Shown: in pieces, positions 10,235-22,025 of the stretch
How the letters are laid out: each line of letters begins with the position of its first letter
How positions within the stretch are numbered: the stretch's first letter is position 1
Assembly (NCBI GenBank): GCA_026710055.1
Contig: JAPORV010000325.1
Coordinates: forward strand, 1-60,722
From: Aestuariivita sp.
GTDB taxonomy: Bacteria > Pseudomonadota > Alphaproteobacteria > Rhodobacterales > Rhodobacteraceae
Length of the DNA: 60,722 nucleotides
Reading direction: 5' to 3'
Notes under the pieces: model-generated
What the model was told of the DNA's origin: nothing
Databases searched by the model: none
What the model saw: the letters and a program-made list of their open reading frames with translations, nothing else
Made by a program: the position numbers and the translations under genes

Positions 10235-11251
10235 TTAACGAAATGGTGGTGAATACAGTAAACCGCCTTCAGTCCACTGTGCATTCAAACCGCGCTCAAG
10301 GCCAATCGGTGTAGATTCACCAAGATGCTTAGCAAAAATCTCACCATAATTTCCAACAGCAGCAATCACACGCTTGGCCCACTCAGCATCAAGACCGAGC
10401 ATTTCACCTAGATTGCCTTCCGTACCAAGAATTCGGCTAACCTCTGGACTATTTGTACCACCAGCAAGTTCATTGACATTTGCCGATGTAATTCCTAGTT
10501 CCTCAGCAGCAATAAGTGCATTAAGTGTCCAGCGAACAATGTCACCCCACTCATGGTCACCATGACGTACCAACGGCCCTAAAGGTTCTTTTGATACAAT
10601 CTCAGGTAGCAATACGTGATCACTTGGATTCTCAAAGTTTGCCCGCGTTGCAGCCAAACCCGATGCATCAGTTGTATAAACATCGCAAGAACCTGCAATA
10701 TATTGCTGACGAGCCTCTGCATTTGTCTCAATTGGAACAGGGTCATAGCTCATATTATTTGAACGAAAGAAGTCTGCCAAATTTAACTCTGTAGTAGTTC
10801 CAGTTTGAATACAAACTGTCGCACCGTCTAGCTCTGTCGCCGAAGATACATTCAATGAACGTGGAACCATAAACCCTTGTCCATCATAGTAGTTGACACC
10901 AACGAATTCAAATTTGAGGTCAACATCTCGCGAAAATGTCCACGTTGTGTTTCGTGACAACATATCCACCTCACCAGAGCTAAGCGCGGGGAAGCGTGTT
11001 TTTCCAGTCAGCGAAATGAATTCAACAGCTGACGGATCATTTAAAACAGCCGCAGCAACAGCACGACACACAGCAACATCAAAACCATCCCACTCACCAT
11101 TTGCATCAGGAGCTGCAAAACCGACCAAACCAGTATTTACGCCGCAATTGAGCTTGCCGCGTGCCTGTACGTCGTCTAACGTAGCAGCGGCAACAGTGCC
11201 AGCACCGAGAACGACCGCGGCGGCAACACCAAGAAAATTAAGTAATTTCAT
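10235..11251 (-). CDS. aapJ: General L-amino acid ABC transporter, substrate-binding protein
   Basis: Signal peptide MKLLNFLGVAAAVVLGAGTVAAA, then LDDVQARGKLNCGVNTGLVGFAAPDANGEWDGFDVAVCRAVAAAV; typical AapJ/BztA sequence. Met at 11251 preferred over 11263. Confidence 0.92.
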   Translation of the reverse strand: MKLLNFLGVAAAVVLGAGTVAAATLDDVQARGKLNCGVNTGLVGFAAPDANGEWDGFDVAVCRAVAAAVLNDPSAVEFISLTGKTRFPALSSGEVDMLSRNTTWTFSRDVDLKFEFVGVNYYDGQGFMVPRSLNVSSATELDGATVCIQTGTTTELNLADFFRSNNMSYDPVPIETNAEARQQYIAGSCDVYTTDASGLAATRANFENPSDHVLLPEIVSKEPLGPLVRHGDHEWGDIVRWTLNALIAAEELGITSANVNELAGGTNSPEVSRILGTEGNLGEMLGLDAEWAKRVIAAVGNYGEIFAKHLGESTPIGLERGLNAQWTEGGLLYSPPFR

Positions 11252-11685
11252 TTTAAACTCCAATAGAATTTATTTTCGAATACATACAGACAATATTCAA
11301 ACAAGCATAGAATCAAATATTATCACAAATTTGTTATTTGTCACAATAATTCTTTAAATGTTTATTTAAAGACAAAAAGTCAATGACAAGAACAAAATTA
11401 TCTCATCAACCCCTCTACGAATTGATTACCTTGGTTAACCTTAGTGCTTCAACATTATTGACGAAACCAAATGGAAAATTCTTAAATCTACCTAAAATAC
11501 CTCAAGATTTATCACAATAAAGAAAAAATTCTATCCAAGAAATCCTGCTAAAAAATTGATTTCGTAATTAACAATCATTGATTTAGTATGAACTAATATT
11601 CTATCATTCTTCACATCAAAAAACGTCCGTGACAACTCTTGCACAGCAGCTGTTCGTTAGCACAATAGAATGAAATCAATTTTTG

Positions 11686-12408
11686 TCATGCTTGGTTCTT
11701 ATCACTTGCAAGATCGAAGAATAATTTTGCCTGACAGAAAGCTGTTTTTTTTATTTCAGTCGCTTGCTGAGCATCATTATCACGCCCCCAGAGCTCTTCT
11801 TGCCAAAGTTCGTCTAAGCGGGATAATTGCCAAATTGTCTCAGTTTCTCGCCAATTTCTAATCGCAGCAAACGCAAGCACAATAGAACCAGAGAGCGTAA
11901 CAAGCTCAAAGAACGCAGTCAGATGAAATGGCGTTAAGGATCGTACATGTTTCTCTAATGTGCGAATAACGCGCAACGGCTGTGACCGGTGAATAACACC
12001 ATAACGAATTTCAAGTCTAATGCCTAAGGCTTTGACAGCCCACGCTAGTACCATATCCCAATTTTCAGATTGGCGGCGAATTAACTCCTCCGGTTTATCT
12101 GCCCGATAACAAAGAAGATCACTATCTCCATATGCAACAACCGCCCTCACAATCTCATCAGTATGCGCCGAAACCTTGTCAATGGCCGTATTGGCAAGCC
12201 GCGTGAATGGCATTGATTGGATTGAGATAATACTATCCTGCGCCGACCATTCCGATGCAATCTGCTCAGCTAATGAACGGGCTGGTAACAACAAAATTGA
12301 TTTACCCGGCGTCCTTGCAAAATATTGATCCAATAAAATCTTCCAACCACTCGATGAATGTTTCACCTCAACATCTTGCCAAAAACGCCTCGCCACCCAA
12401 TTACTCAT
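11686..12408 (-). CDS. ATP12 family chaperone (F1-ATPase assembly)
   Basis: RRFWQDVEV...GWKILLDQYFARTPGKSILLLPARSLAEQIASEW and WDMVLAWAVKALGIRL match the ATP12 family. Confidence 0.88.
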   Translation of the reverse strand: MSNWVARRFWQDVEVKHSSSGWKILLDQYFARTPGKSILLLPARSLAEQIASEWSAQDSIISIQSMPFTRLANTAIDKVSAHTDEIVRAVVAYGDSDLLCYRADKPEELIRRQSENWDMVLAWAVKALGIRLEIRYGVIHRSQPLRVIRTLEKHVRSLTPFHLTAFFELVTLSGSIVLAFAAIRNWRETETIWQLSRLDELWQEELWGRDNDAQQATEIKKTAFCQAKLFFDLASDKNQA

Positions 12409-13508
12409 CTCTGCAAAGACCGTGATAATCCACCTGCTTGACTAACGCCATGTGACAGTTCACTCACAGATATATCAGTTTCCCAACCCAAGGTACGCCA
12501 TGAATGAGCCATATGTTGAGGTAAATCTGCAGTTAAACAAAGATCATGCCCCGTGTTAGGATGCTCAATACAAATTGATCGTGCATGCAGATGTAGTTTT
12601 CTACTGGCAATGATTTTCTTAATTGAATGGTCTACATCGTGAAAACTGTTTTTCTGCACTAATGATCCATACTTTTGATCACCAATTATTGGACAGCGAA
12701 TCTCAGCCATATGTGCACGAAGTTGATGACTACGACCAGTCACCGGTTCCAACGAAATCCACGCCGCGAGAGAATAAATATGGTCAATCGTTTCATAGCG
12801 AGTATATGCATACTTTGCATGAGGCGTATGTTTCACTTGTTCTGGCCGAACCGCAATCATCTTTCGGCCATCAGTATCACTGCTTTCAATCTGTCGCTTA
12901 ACTAACCCAAAAGAAATTTCACCAGCTTGCGGAAATGGCACACCCACCACTAAAGCCCAATAATTTTTTTTTATTTTTTGTTGCCGAAAACTCGCAGTGA
13001 GTGCAGTAGCCGAGCTACGGGTCCGTGCTAGAAGTAATACGCCGGAAGTTTCTTTATCCAATCGGTGTACAAGACGCGGATTCTCCGCATGATCATACCG
13101 TAAAAACTCTCCTAGCCCATCAATATGACTTTTCTGACCACTCCCACCCTGAACCGATAATCCCGACGGTTTATTCAATGCGATAACATGCTCATCTTTG
13201 TAAATGACCGCCGACTGAATCATCTCAATATCAGAATCTCGAACAAATATTTTTGAAATCGTCGGTGAAGGAAATATCTCATAAAGAGGCGGAATGCGAA
13301 TGTTCTGACCAATCTCAAGACGTGTTGACGCTTTAACCCGCCGACCATCAATGCGCAATTCACCCTTGCGGCACATCTTTTCAATTCTGCTTTGAACTAA
13401 ACTGGGGGATCTCTGCCTCAGCCAACGGTCCAGCCTTTGATCTTCATCCTCTTCCGTCACTTTAACAATCGTCACAGCACTCATGTCAAACTTATTCGCA
13501 TTAACCAA
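12405..13508 (-). CDS. RluA/RluC family pseudouridine synthase
   Basis: S4-like N-term (DQRLDRWLRQRSPSLVQSRIEKMCRKGELRIDGRRVKASTRL), catalytic motif PRLVHRLDKETSGVLLLART, VTGRSHQLRAHM. Confidence 0.92.
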   Translation of the reverse strand: MVNANKFDMSAVTIVKVTEEDEDQRLDRWLRQRSPSLVQSRIEKMCRKGELRIDGRRVKASTRLEIGQNIRIPPLYEIFPSPTISKIFVRDSDIEMIQSAVIYKDEHVIALNKPSGLSVQGGSGQKSHIDGLGEFLRYDHAENPRLVHRLDKETSGVLLLARTRSSATALTASFRQQKIKKNYWALVVGVPFPQAGEISFGLVKRQIESSDTDGRKMIAVRPEQVKHTPHAKYAYTRYETIDHIYSLAAWISLEPVTGRSHQLRAHMAEIRCPIIGDQKYGSLVQKNSFHDVDHSIKKIIASRKLHLHARSICIEHPNTGHDLCLTADLPQHMAHSWRTLGWETDISVSELSHGVSQAGGLSRSLQR

Positions 13509-13861
13509 AATCCAGTCATAAGCCCGGAAATCGAACCAACAACAGATAGAAACACATAAAGAACAGCAAGTACCAATTGGCCTTTTTCAATAAGCGTAAA
13601 TGTTTCCAAAGAAAACGCCGAGAATGTGGTAAAGCCGCCAAGCAAACCAGTCACAACAAAAGGTGAAAATACAGCGAAATCACGTTGAGTAGCGGTTGCG
13701 GCAAAGATACCCAAAAGGCATGATCCAACAATATTCACAAAGAGAACTCCTAACGGAATTTCTGTGTGCCCGATGAACCGAATCAACCCTAGTCCTGCCG
13801 TATAACGCAACACAGCACCAATCGCACCACCAATGGCAACTTGAATAACTGTAGAGAACAT
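13481..13861 (-). CDS. crcB: Fluoride efflux channel CrcB/Fluc
   Basis: GGAIGAVLRY, GVLFVNIVGSCLLGI, GLLGGFTTFSAFSLE. Confidence 0.93.
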   Translation of the reverse strand: MFSTVIQVAIGGAIGAVLRYTAGLGLIRFIGHTEIPLGVLFVNIVGSCLLGIFAATATQRDFAVFSPFVVTGLLGGFTTFSAFSLETFTLIEKGQLVLAVLYVFLSVVGSISGLMTGFWLMRISLT

Positions 13862-14033
13862 AACCGTTTTTGCCTTACTGATTGCAACAGTTACAAATAC
13901 TTGAAAATGTCATTAAATTTATTTTGTATGCCATTCTTTCTCCAATTCAAGTACTTCGAATACCGCTTTCAAATCTTCATAACGACCAAAACCCAATTAT
14001 TCAAAAGACACCACTCGTCGAGGTACCCATTTC

Positions 14034-15416
14034 TTAAATTCGTAAACGTATTGCTAGTCTTTGTTTATCGCGAAGAAGATCAATTTGTACAAGTCGTCCA
14101 AACAAAACAAATTCTCGAACAAAATCTTCAACAGTTTCAGTTTTCTGACCATTAAGGCCAAGAATGACATCACCGGACCGCAATCCGACCCGCCCACCGA
14201 ATTGACCAGTTTCAATTACCAAAATACCGCTAGCTGATAAAGGTAAATCAAATTCTTCAATCCGCAAAGGATTGACGATGGCAAGCTTCAATCCGGGCAG
14301 GGCCGTTTGATTTCCAAGGGTGCGAACTAAACTCGGCGGTTCGTCAGGCGGTACAATCATCGCCACTTCTAGATCTTTAGTTATGCCATCTCTTAAACGG
14401 GTCACTTTCGCCCTATGACCCATACCTGCAACCGACATACGAAAATGCATTTCAGATATTGAGTTTACCTCTAATTCATCAACATGAGTGATAATGTCAC
14501 CAACTCTTATATCTGCAGCAAGAAACGAACTATGTTGATGCACCTCAGATATCAATACACCCCTTGGCACTTTCATCCCAAGACTGTTTGCAAGATCTGA
14601 GTCAATCGATTGTCCTTCAATGCCCGCCCATGGTCGCTGAAATCTGATCGCTCCTTGCATTGCTTGGTCAACAAATTGACCAACAAGATTAGCGGGAATA
14701 GCGAGCCCGATTCCGTTCGAACCACCAGAGCGAGATAAAATCAACGTATTTATACCAATCAACTTACCTGAAATATCAATAAGTGCGCCGCCAGAATTAC
14801 CAGGGTTTATGGGCGCGTCTGTCTGTATAAAATACCCGCGTGCGCTTTTCGATGCCGATATCGTACGTGCCAAACCTGATACAATACCTGAACTTACTGT
14901 CTGCCCAACACCAAAAGGATTACCAATGGCAAGCACAAGTTCACCCACTTCAACACGGTCGCTGTCACGTATTTCCAGAAATGGTAAATCAACACCGCCT
15001 TCAAGTTGCAAAATCGCAAGGTCGCTCTCCTTATCACCAAGAAGAACCCGCGCCGAAAATTCACGTCTGTCACTTAATACAACACGAATATCGGTCGCCT
15101 GACCAACAACATGATAATTTGAAACAACAATACCCTGCGCCGATAGAATTACCCCTGATCCTAAAGAATTTTGCACCCTAGGCCTTACAGTCCCAAAGTC
15201 ACGAAAGAAATCCGAAAAAAATGGGTCATTAAAAAAACTTGTCCGTCCAGGACGAATAACTTTCGCGTGTATATTCACAACAGCTGGTGCGGCTTGACGT
15301 ACAACTGACGCAAAAGATAACGAAATTTCAGAGTGACTTTGGGGGACACGCTCTTCTGTTACAAGTGTAGCACCACAGAACAGTAAAACAACAAAAACAC
15401 AACTCAGTAATCGCAA
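14034..15416 (-). CDS. DegP/HtrA-type periplasmic serine endoprotease
   Basis: Catalytic triad context VVSNYHVVG, KESDLAILQL, INPGNSGGALID; two PDZ-like regions follow. Confidence 0.92.
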   Translation of the reverse strand: MRLLSCVFVVLLFCGATLVTEERVPQSHSEISLSFASVVRQAAPAVVNIHAKVIRPGRTSFFNDPFFSDFFRDFGTVRPRVQNSLGSGVILSAQGIVVSNYHVVGQATDIRVVLSDRREFSARVLLGDKESDLAILQLEGGVDLPFLEIRDSDRVEVGELVLAIGNPFGVGQTVSSGIVSGLARTISASKSARGYFIQTDAPINPGNSGGALIDISGKLIGINTLILSRSGGSNGIGLAIPANLVGQFVDQAMQGAIRFQRPWAGIEGQSIDSDLANSLGMKVPRGVLISEVHQHSSFLAADIRVGDIITHVDELEVNSISEMHFRMSVAGMGHRAKVTRLRDGITKDLEVAMIVPPDEPPSLVRTLGNQTALPGLKLAIVNPLRIEEFDLPLSASGILVIETGQFGGRVGLRSGDVILGLNGQKTETVEDFVREFVLFGRLVQIDLLRDKQRLAIRLRI

Positions 15417-15705
15417 TGAAAAAAAGTCCCTTAAAGCAATATTTCAAATGTTGAATCAAAACTATTCTCATTTGTGTTGACTAAACACAAATACATATTG
15501 CCAAATTTGCATCAAACAAAACTATTTAAAAGACAGTCTATTCTTTCAGGTCTATTCAACTGTCATGCCAAAAAATCTGGTATATGTCTTGATATACTGA
15601 ACATCAAACCCCGTCCTAGAGAACAGGATTTTAACGGCATATTGAATAATCAAACATCTCATTCACATTCAAAACTGACCAGAGAATGATTACTCATCCC
15701 TCGTC

Positions 15706-16113
15706 CTACCTTTCATCTTCTACGAGATCTCTGTCACTTGCACCTTTTGCAGTTGTATCACGTTCGACTAACTCAATAAACGCCATTGGCGCCTGATCGC
15801 CATAGCGAAATCCAGCCTTGATGATACGAACATAACCACCTTGGCGCTCATTATATCGTGGTCCCAATATATCAAAGAGTTTTGAAACATATTGATTTTG
15901 TTTTAACTTCGCAGCAGCCTGACGGCGCGCATGCAAATCTCCACGTTTAGCAAGGGTAATAAGTTTTTCCATAATTGGACGAAGTTCTTTAGCTTTCGGG
16001 AGGGTTGTCTTTATTTGCTCGTGCTCAATCAATGACCCTGCCATATTGGCAAACAAAGCCTTACGATGCTCGTGCGTTCGATTAAGACGACGATAGCCTC
16101 TTGCGTGACGCAT
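15706..16113 (-). CDS. rplQ: 50S ribosomal protein L17
   Basis: [58 protein letters not shown]. Confidence 0.97.
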   Translation of the reverse strand: MRHARGYRRLNRTHEHRKALFANMAGSLIEHEQIKTTLPKAKELRPIMEKLITLAKRGDLHARRQAAAKLKQNQYVSKLFDILGPRYNERQGGYVRIIKAGFRYGDQAPMAFIELVERDTTAKGASDRDLVEDER

Positions 16114-16257
16114 TTTCTTCTCCTTAAACTCCCGACGTAAAATAATGCTCTAACATAGATTTAGAAAATACTTTTTAATTACTGCAGTCATTTTGACCAA
16201 TGTCAATCTTATCTTACGCACCCAACCTCATTAATCAAACAACTGAATTTTCATAAC

Positions 16258-17274
16258 TTAATAATTCTCTTCAAGTTTTTTCGCAAGATCTTCAATGTTT
16301 TCAGGCGGCCACTCATCTAAATCCATACCAAGATGAAGCCCCATACCCGAGAGAACTTCTTTAATTTCATTGAGTGACTTCCGTCCGAAATTTGGAGTTC
16401 GTAACATCTCAGTTTCGGTTTTTTGAATCAAATCACCAATATAAACAATGTTATCATTTTTCAAACAATTCGCAGAGCGAACGCTCAATTCTAGTTCATC
16501 CACCTTCTTCAGCATTAATGGATTAAAGCCTAAATCTTTATCATCATCAATTTGACCCTCAGTCTCTGGCTCTTCAAAGCTGATAAATATTGCTAATTGA
16601 TCCTGCAAAATTCGTGCTGCGAAAGCCACCGCATCCTCAGGGGTTAAAGACCCATCAGTTTCCAACTTCATCGTTAGCTTATCGTAATCAAGAATTTGTC
16701 CCTCACGCGTTGGTTGCACCTCATATGAAACTTTAGTCACCGGTGAGAAAATAGCATCAATTGGAATTAACCCTATCGGCGCGTCCTCAGGTTTATTCTT
16801 CTCTGCGGAAATATACCCTTTTCCGGTATTGACCGTTAATTCCATGTAGATTTCTGCGCCTTCATCCAAATGACAAATTACATGGTCTTTATTCAGTACT
16901 GCAATATCAGCACTCTCAGATATATCGCCAGCAGTCACAATAGAGGGGCCATGAGCGTTAATTGACAATCGCTTAGGGCCTTCGACCTCCATATTAATAC
17001 GCACGCCTTTTAAGTTAAGAACAATGTCGGTTACATCCTCTCGCACACCAGCAATTGAGGAAAATTCATGCAACACATTATCAATTTGAACACTTGTAAT
17101 CGCTGCACCTTGTAAAGACGACATTAGTACCCGCCTTAAGGCGTTACCGAGCGTCAAGCCAAACCCACGTTCCAGAGGTTCAGCAGTAAGGCTGGCCTGT
17201 TGCGCGGGATTATTTCCGGGTTTGACAGTAAGCTGAGATGGCTTGATCAACTCAGCCCAATTTTTTTGGATCAT
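16258..17274 (-). CDS. rpoA: DNA-directed RNA polymerase subunit alpha
   Basis: [15 protein letters not shown]...[27 protein letters not shown]-term [22 protein letters not shown] opens at 17304. Confidence 0.97.
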   Translation of the reverse strand: MIQKNWAELIKPSQLTVKPGNNPAQQASLTAEPLERGFGLTLGNALRRVLMSSLQGAAITSVQIDNVLHEFSSIAGVREDVTDIVLNLKGVRINMEVEGPKRLSINAHGPSIVTAGDISESADIAVLNKDHVICHLDEGAEIYMELTVNTGKGYISAEKNKPEDAPIGLIPIDAIFSPVTKVSYEVQPTREGQILDYDKLTMKLETDGSLTPEDAVAFAARILQDQLAIFISFEEPETEGQIDDDKDLGFNPLMLKKVDELELSVRSANCLKNDNIVYIGDLIQKTETEMLRTPNFGRKSLNEIKEVLSGMGLHLGMDLDEWPPENIEDLAKKLEENY

Positions 17275-17376
17275 GTAGTGCCTCCATTCTTGCCTTGTCC
17301 CCATGTCCAGAGAAATTCAAGGCGCCCGAGGTTAAATGTTAACTAGAACGAAACAAAAATCCGTTCCGAAATTGTA

Positions 17377-17766
17377 TTAAACACGACGACGTTTTGGCGG
17401 GCGACAGCCGTTATGAGCGATTGGGGTTACATCTCGAATTGATGAGATATCAAAACCTATTGCGGCAAGTGCGCGTAGTGCCGACTCACGACCGGACCCC
17501 GGGCCTTGAACCTCCACCTGCAACGACTTAACGCCATGCTCTTGTGCCTTTCTACCAGCATCTTCAGCGGCAAGCTGTGCGGCATAAGGTGTCGATTTTC
17601 GAGAACCTTTAAAACCCATTGTTCCCGCAGACGACCAAGCGATTGCATTCCCTTGAACGTCAGAAATAAGTATTTTTGTATTATTAAAGCTGGAATTAAC
17701 ATGCGCTATACCATCGGCGATATTTTTTTTCGCTTTCTTACGAATTCTCGTTGTATCTCGTGCCAT
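17377..17766 (-). CDS. rpsK: 30S ribosomal protein S11
   Basis: [36 protein letters not shown]...; start reset from the ORF start at 17892. Confidence 0.96.
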   Translation of the reverse strand: MARDTTRIRKKAKKNIADGIAHVNSSFNNTKILISDVQGNAIAWSSAGTMGFKGSRKSTPYAAQLAAEDAGRKAQEHGVKSLQVEVQGPGSGRESALRALAAIGFDISSIRDVTPIAHNGCRPPKRRRV

Positions 17767-17777
17767 CACTCCACCTC

Positions 17778-18146
17778 TTATTTTTTCTTGCCAGCAATTG
17801 GTCTTGCTGGTCCTTTTCGGGTGCGGGCATTTGTGTGTGTGCGTTGTCCACGTGCTGGTAAATTTCGACGATGACGCAACCCGCGATAACAACCAAGATC
17901 CATTAAGCGTTTAATGTTTATCTGTACCTCACGCCGCATATCTCCTTCAACAGCGTAATTTGAATCAATATATTCTCGAACTGCGAGAAGCTCGTTATCA
18001 GATAATTCATTGACTCGACGCGATTGATCAATATTGACCGCCATACAAATCGCATTTGCCGAACTTCGACCTATACCTGCAATATAAGTTAAAGCAATTG
18101 GTACTCGTTTTGATATTGGGATATTTATACCCGCTATACGTGCCAC
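17778..18146 (-). CDS. rpsM: 30S ribosomal protein S13
   Basis: [34 protein letters not shown]...[25 protein letters not shown]. Confidence 0.97.
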   Translation of the reverse strand: MARIAGINIPISKRVPIALTYIAGIGRSSANAICMAVNIDQSRRVNELSDNELLAVREYIDSNYAVEGDMRREVQINIKRLMDLGCYRGLRHRRNLPARGQRTHTNARTRKGPARPIAGKKK

Positions 18147-18374
18147 AAATAAATTCCTTTTTGTTGCGAACCCGTGATACCGAGTTCTTTTTTCACAACC
18201 GCGATATTGAAATCTAATTCAAACAATCACAACGTACCTTCAAATCGAACATTCAATCTAAGGCCATTCAATGTCGCAAAGCCTGCCTTCTAGGAAAATT
18301 GAACCGCTTGGTCAACCCCAAAAGATAGATTTTCTGCGCGTTGTTACCTATCAACCCCTCGCTCTATTCCACCA

Positions 18375-19742
18375 TCACCGCCGTAGCATTTGTTTGGGAC
18401 GACTTTTTGATTTATTACGCTTACCACGCAATTGGCTCTTTTCAATTAACCGCTCATATTGATGTGCCAACAGATGACTTTGAACCTGTTGAATAGTGTC
18501 CATAGTAACCGACACGACAATCAAAATTGAAGTACCGCCAAAGAAAAAAGGAACACCCAGCTCCGCGCGTACAATTTCCGGAAGAACGCAAACCAGTGCC
18601 ATATATCCAGACCCAAGTACAAGCACACGGTTTACAACACGCTCAAGATACTCAGATGTTTTCTGTCCCGGTCTTATACCGGGAATAAAGCCATTTTGCT
18701 TTTTTAAATTATCAGCGACATCATCGGGCTTAAAAGACACATTCAACGTATAAAAATACGTGAAAAATATAATCATGACCGCAAAGAAAATAAGATATAA
18801 TGGTTGTCCTGGACCGAAATAAGCAAGGATCGTTGCCATTACTGGCCCCGTACTGTCCCCAGAAAAAGTTGAAATCGTGATAGGCAATAACAATAATGAC
18901 GATGCAAAAATCGCAGGAATAACACCAGCTGGGTTGACCTTAATGGGTAAGTGACTCGATCCACCATCGTAGATTTTTTGACCACGTTGTTGTCGTGGAT
19001 ACTGAATAGATACCTTTCGCAGACTTCGTTCCATAAACACAACGAACGTAATCGCAACAACAACCATAAGAATGACGCCAATGATTAAAGCGGGGCTAAG
19101 TGCTCCTGAACGACCAGAAGCCAAGAACTGCGCCAATGCTGACGGCAACTCAGCAATAATGCCGACAAAAATGATGAGAGAAATACCGTTCCCAACGCCC
19201 CGAGCAGTGATTTGTTCGCCTAACCACATAAGAAACATAGTGCCGCCAACAAGCGTAATTAAGACAGATAACCTAAAAAATAACCCTGGATCAGTTGCTA
19301 AATCGCCAGCCTCTAGGGAAATCGCCAATCCATAAGCCTGAACAGTTGCCAGTGCAACAGTGCCGTAACGCGTATATTGATTGAGTTTCTTACGACCCTG
19401 CTCACCTTCTTTCTTGAGAGCTTCCATTGAAGGAACCATAGCTGCCATTAACTGAACGATAATCGCCGCTGAAATATACGGCATGATGCCAAGAGCAAAA
19501 ATACCCATTCGCCCGAGTGCGCCACCGGTAAACATCGAAACCATGCCGCCTATCCCTTGACCGGCTTGCTCCATGAATTCACGCAGTGCCAAACCATCAA
19601 TCCCAGGGACAGGAATAAAGGTTCCAAGACGATAAACAATCAATAAACCTAAAGTAAATAATATGCGATTTCGCAGATCGGAGGCTTTACCGAGAGCGGC
19701 CCAACTTGTATTGGCCGCCATTTGTTCCGCTGCTGATACCAT
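18375..19742 (-). CDS. secY: Preprotein translocase subunit SecY
   Basis: RILFTLGLLIVYRLGTFIPVPGID, GIMPYISAAIIVQLM, RGVGNGISLIIF. Confidence 0.97.
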   Translation of the reverse strand: MVSAAEQMAANTSWAALGKASDLRNRILFTLGLLIVYRLGTFIPVPGIDGLALREFMEQAGQGIGGMVSMFTGGALGRMGIFALGIMPYISAAIIVQLMAAMVPSMEALKKEGEQGRKKLNQYTRYGTVALATVQAYGLAISLEAGDLATDPGLFFRLSVLITLVGGTMFLMWLGEQITARGVGNGISLIIFVGIIAELPSALAQFLASGRSGALSPALIIGVILMVVVAITFVVFMERSLRKVSIQYPRQQRGQKIYDGGSSHLPIKVNPAGVIPAIFASSLLLLPITISTFSGDSTGPVMATILAYFGPGQPLYLIFFAVMIIFFTYFYTLNVSFKPDDVADNLKKQNGFIPGIRPGQKTSEYLERVVNRVLVLGSGYMALVCVLPEIVRAELGVPFFFGGTSILIVVSVTMDTIQQVQSHLLAHQYERLIEKSQLRGKRNKSKSRPKQMLRR

Positions 19743-19859
19743 CCGTTTAATCTCTCTCTAAGCAGTACAACAATGATCTGAACGCAATTAGTAAAGCGTT
19801 GTTACCCAGCCATATAGTCGTGTAAGCAAGTAAGCAAGTGAATGACTAGAAACAAGACT

Positions 19860-20351
19860 CTATTGCGTAATTGCGTCATCCGCAACTGAGCTTGAGCTCT
19901 TCAACTTCACGGAGCCACCGAATTTTTCAATCATTGCAATAGCAGCCTTTGAAGCACCTGTTACTTCCATATTGAGTTCAACAGTTAATTCTCCTTTTGC
20001 CAGTATTCGTACGCCATCACGCACGCGTCGGACCACTCCGCTTTTGACTAGCCGCGTTTCATCAATTACTTGTTTTGGATCAAGTTTTTGAGCATCTATA
20101 AATTTCTGTATCAGCCCTAAGTTAACGATTGAATAGGATTTCCGATTTGGCTTATTGAAACCGCGCTTTGGCAATCGCTGATAGAGCGGCATTTGCCCCC
20201 CTTCATAGCCATTAATTGCTACCCCTGATCGAGATTTTTGTCCTTTCATTCCGCGTCCGGCAGTCTTTCCTTTACCAGAACCAGATCCGCGGCCAACGCG
20301 CTTAGCCTTTTTAACGGCACCGGGATTATCGCGTAGTTCATTAAGTTTCAT
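19860..20351 (-). CDS. rplO: 50S ribosomal protein L15
   Basis: [43 protein letters not shown]. Confidence 0.97.
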   Translation of the reverse strand: MKLNELRDNPGAVKKAKRVGRGSGSGKGKTAGRGMKGQKSRSGVAINGYEGGQMPLYQRLPKRGFNKPNRKSYSIVNLGLIQKFIDAQKLDPKQVIDETRLVKSGVVRRVRDGVRILAKGELTVELNMEVTGASKAAIAMIEKFGGSVKLKSSSSVADDAITQ

Positions 20352-20432
20352 TCCGCTTATCCTTTCGAGATGTCACACCAACGCGTTCCGCTTACAAAAA
20401 CCAACTAGAAGCTTGGAACCTCGGCAGTTTAC

Positions 20433-20621
20433 TTACCCGCGTTCTTCAATGATCTTCACTAAGTGAGATATCGAATTTACCATTACTCGCACGGACGGCG
20501 TATCCTCTAGTTCACGTGTCTTATGCATCTTGTTCAAGCCTAAACCAATTAATGTGCGACGCTGTCGAGCCGGCCGACGTATTGGCGAACCAACTTGTTT
20601 GACAATAATGGTTTTTGCCAT
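20433..20621 (-). CDS. rpmD: 50S ribosomal protein L30
   Basis: [48 protein letters not shown]. Confidence 0.95.
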   Translation of the reverse strand: MAKTIIVKQVGSPIRRPARQRRTLIGLGLNKMHKTRELEDTPSVRVMVNSISHLVKIIEERG

Positions 20622-20633
20622 AGCCAACCCCAC

Positions 20634-21473
20634 TTAATCCTTCATAGATTCTTTTTTATCATGAATACCATCCACTGCTTCATCCGTATCAATAATACTA
20701 TCTGTACTATCAGATTTAGCAAAGTCTTCTGTCATACGAACAGATTTATCATTGACCTCCGTTACCTCAGCATGCGTTTGTGTTTCAATATCGCGATTCA
20801 TAGTTTCTGATTTTATCTCTTCACTTTGAATTTCGTTATTGATTTCAAAAGCATTTTCGTCTGCAATAAGATCAGAATCTTTACCCGGTATCGACGGCCC
20901 TTTTTGCAACTTTTTCTCAAGAGTTTCCTGCACTCCCAGATTTCGCTTCCGATGAATGGAAGATACGGCTTTACCTCGCCGCAATGCCACTAATCGAGGC
21001 GACTGTTGTTTTTTGAGTCCCTCTACTGTTGCACGAATCATATTATATGGATTTTGTGACCCAAGTGACTTTGCCACAACATCTTTTATTCCAAGCACCT
21101 CAAAAACAGCTCGCATTGGCCCGCCAGCGATGATTCCCGTTCCTTCCGAGGCAGTGCGCATTACCACCTTGCCAGCGCCATGCCGACCTTCGATATCGTG
21201 ATGCAATGTTCTCCCTTCACGTAATGGCACTCTCATGACACGCCGTTTCGCATTTTCGGTCGCTTTTCGAATAGCCTCTGGTACTTCCTTAGCTTTACCT
21301 TTTCCAAATCCAACACGACCACGCTGATCACCCACGACAACCAGAGCAGCAAACCCAAAGCGTTTTCCACCCTTAACAGTTTTTGATACGCGATTAATCG
21401 CAACTAGGCGATCACCAAATTCTGAAGAGTCATCGCGGTCTCGTGCGGAACGACGTTTTTCACGTTCTGCCAT
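20634..21473 (-). CDS. rpsE: 30S ribosomal protein S5 with long acidic C-terminal extension
   Basis: [51 protein letters not shown] is S5; 279 aa total with an extra tail of about 90 aa. Confidence 0.96.
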   Translation of the reverse strand: MAEREKRRSARDRDDSSEFGDRLVAINRVSKTVKGGKRFGFAALVVVGDQRGRVGFGKGKAKEVPEAIRKATENAKRRVMRVPLREGRTLHHDIEGRHGAGKVVMRTASEGTGIIAGGPMRAVFEVLGIKDVVAKSLGSQNPYNMIRATVEGLKKQQSPRLVALRRGKAVSSIHRKRNLGVQETLEKKLQKGPSIPGKDSDLIADENAFEINNEIQSEEIKSETMNRDIETQTHAEVTEVNDKSVRMTEDFAKSDSTDSIIDTDEAVDGIHDKKESMKD

Positions 21474-21654
21474 AATGACAGTCCCCTTTATTTTATGACG
21501 TCTGTGCGCCGTTTTTTTCTATCATTGTAAACAAATATCAGTCGTTAAATGATCAAGGCGATTTGAAATCACCTATACTTTCCTTAAACCGTAATTGAAC
21601 CTTGATGCTCGCTGCTTTTTTGGATTGTGTACCCTTTGCTCAATCCAAAGCCTG

Positions 21655-22023
21655 CTATATTCGAATACCACCTTCGCGAGCAGCATCCGCGAGTGCTTTA
21701 ACTTTACCATGGAAAAGAAATCCTCCACGATCAAAATATGCTTCTTCAATCCCTGCTTTTTTTGCACGCTTGGCTAGTGCCGCCCCAATATTTTTCGCTA
21801 CTTCAATATTATTTTTGCCGAGCATTCCCAGATCTTTCTCAAGCGTAGATGCCGATGCCAATGTGATACCTCGTTGATCATCAATAATTTGTGCGGAGAT
21901 ATTCTTATTTGAGCGATGCACACTCAATCGCATCCGCCCCGAATTCACTTTACGTAATCTATTACGAACACGCATCTTTCGCTTTAAAAACAACGCTCTC
22001 TTCCGGTTTACCATGCCAAACAC
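21655..22023 (-). CDS. rplR: 50S ribosomal protein L18
   Basis: [47 protein letters not shown]. Confidence 0.95.
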   Translation of the reverse strand: MFGMVNRKRALFLKRKMRVRNRLRKVNSGRMRLSVHRSNKNISAQIIDDQRGITLASASTLEKDLGMLGKNNIEVAKNIGAALAKRAKKAGIEEAYFDRGGFLFHGKVKALADAAREGGIRI

Positions 22024-22025
22024 CT

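Noticed and set aside
10893-11357. 154-aa plus-strand ORF overlapping aapJ
   Set aside because: Antisense to the well-supported aapJ coding region.
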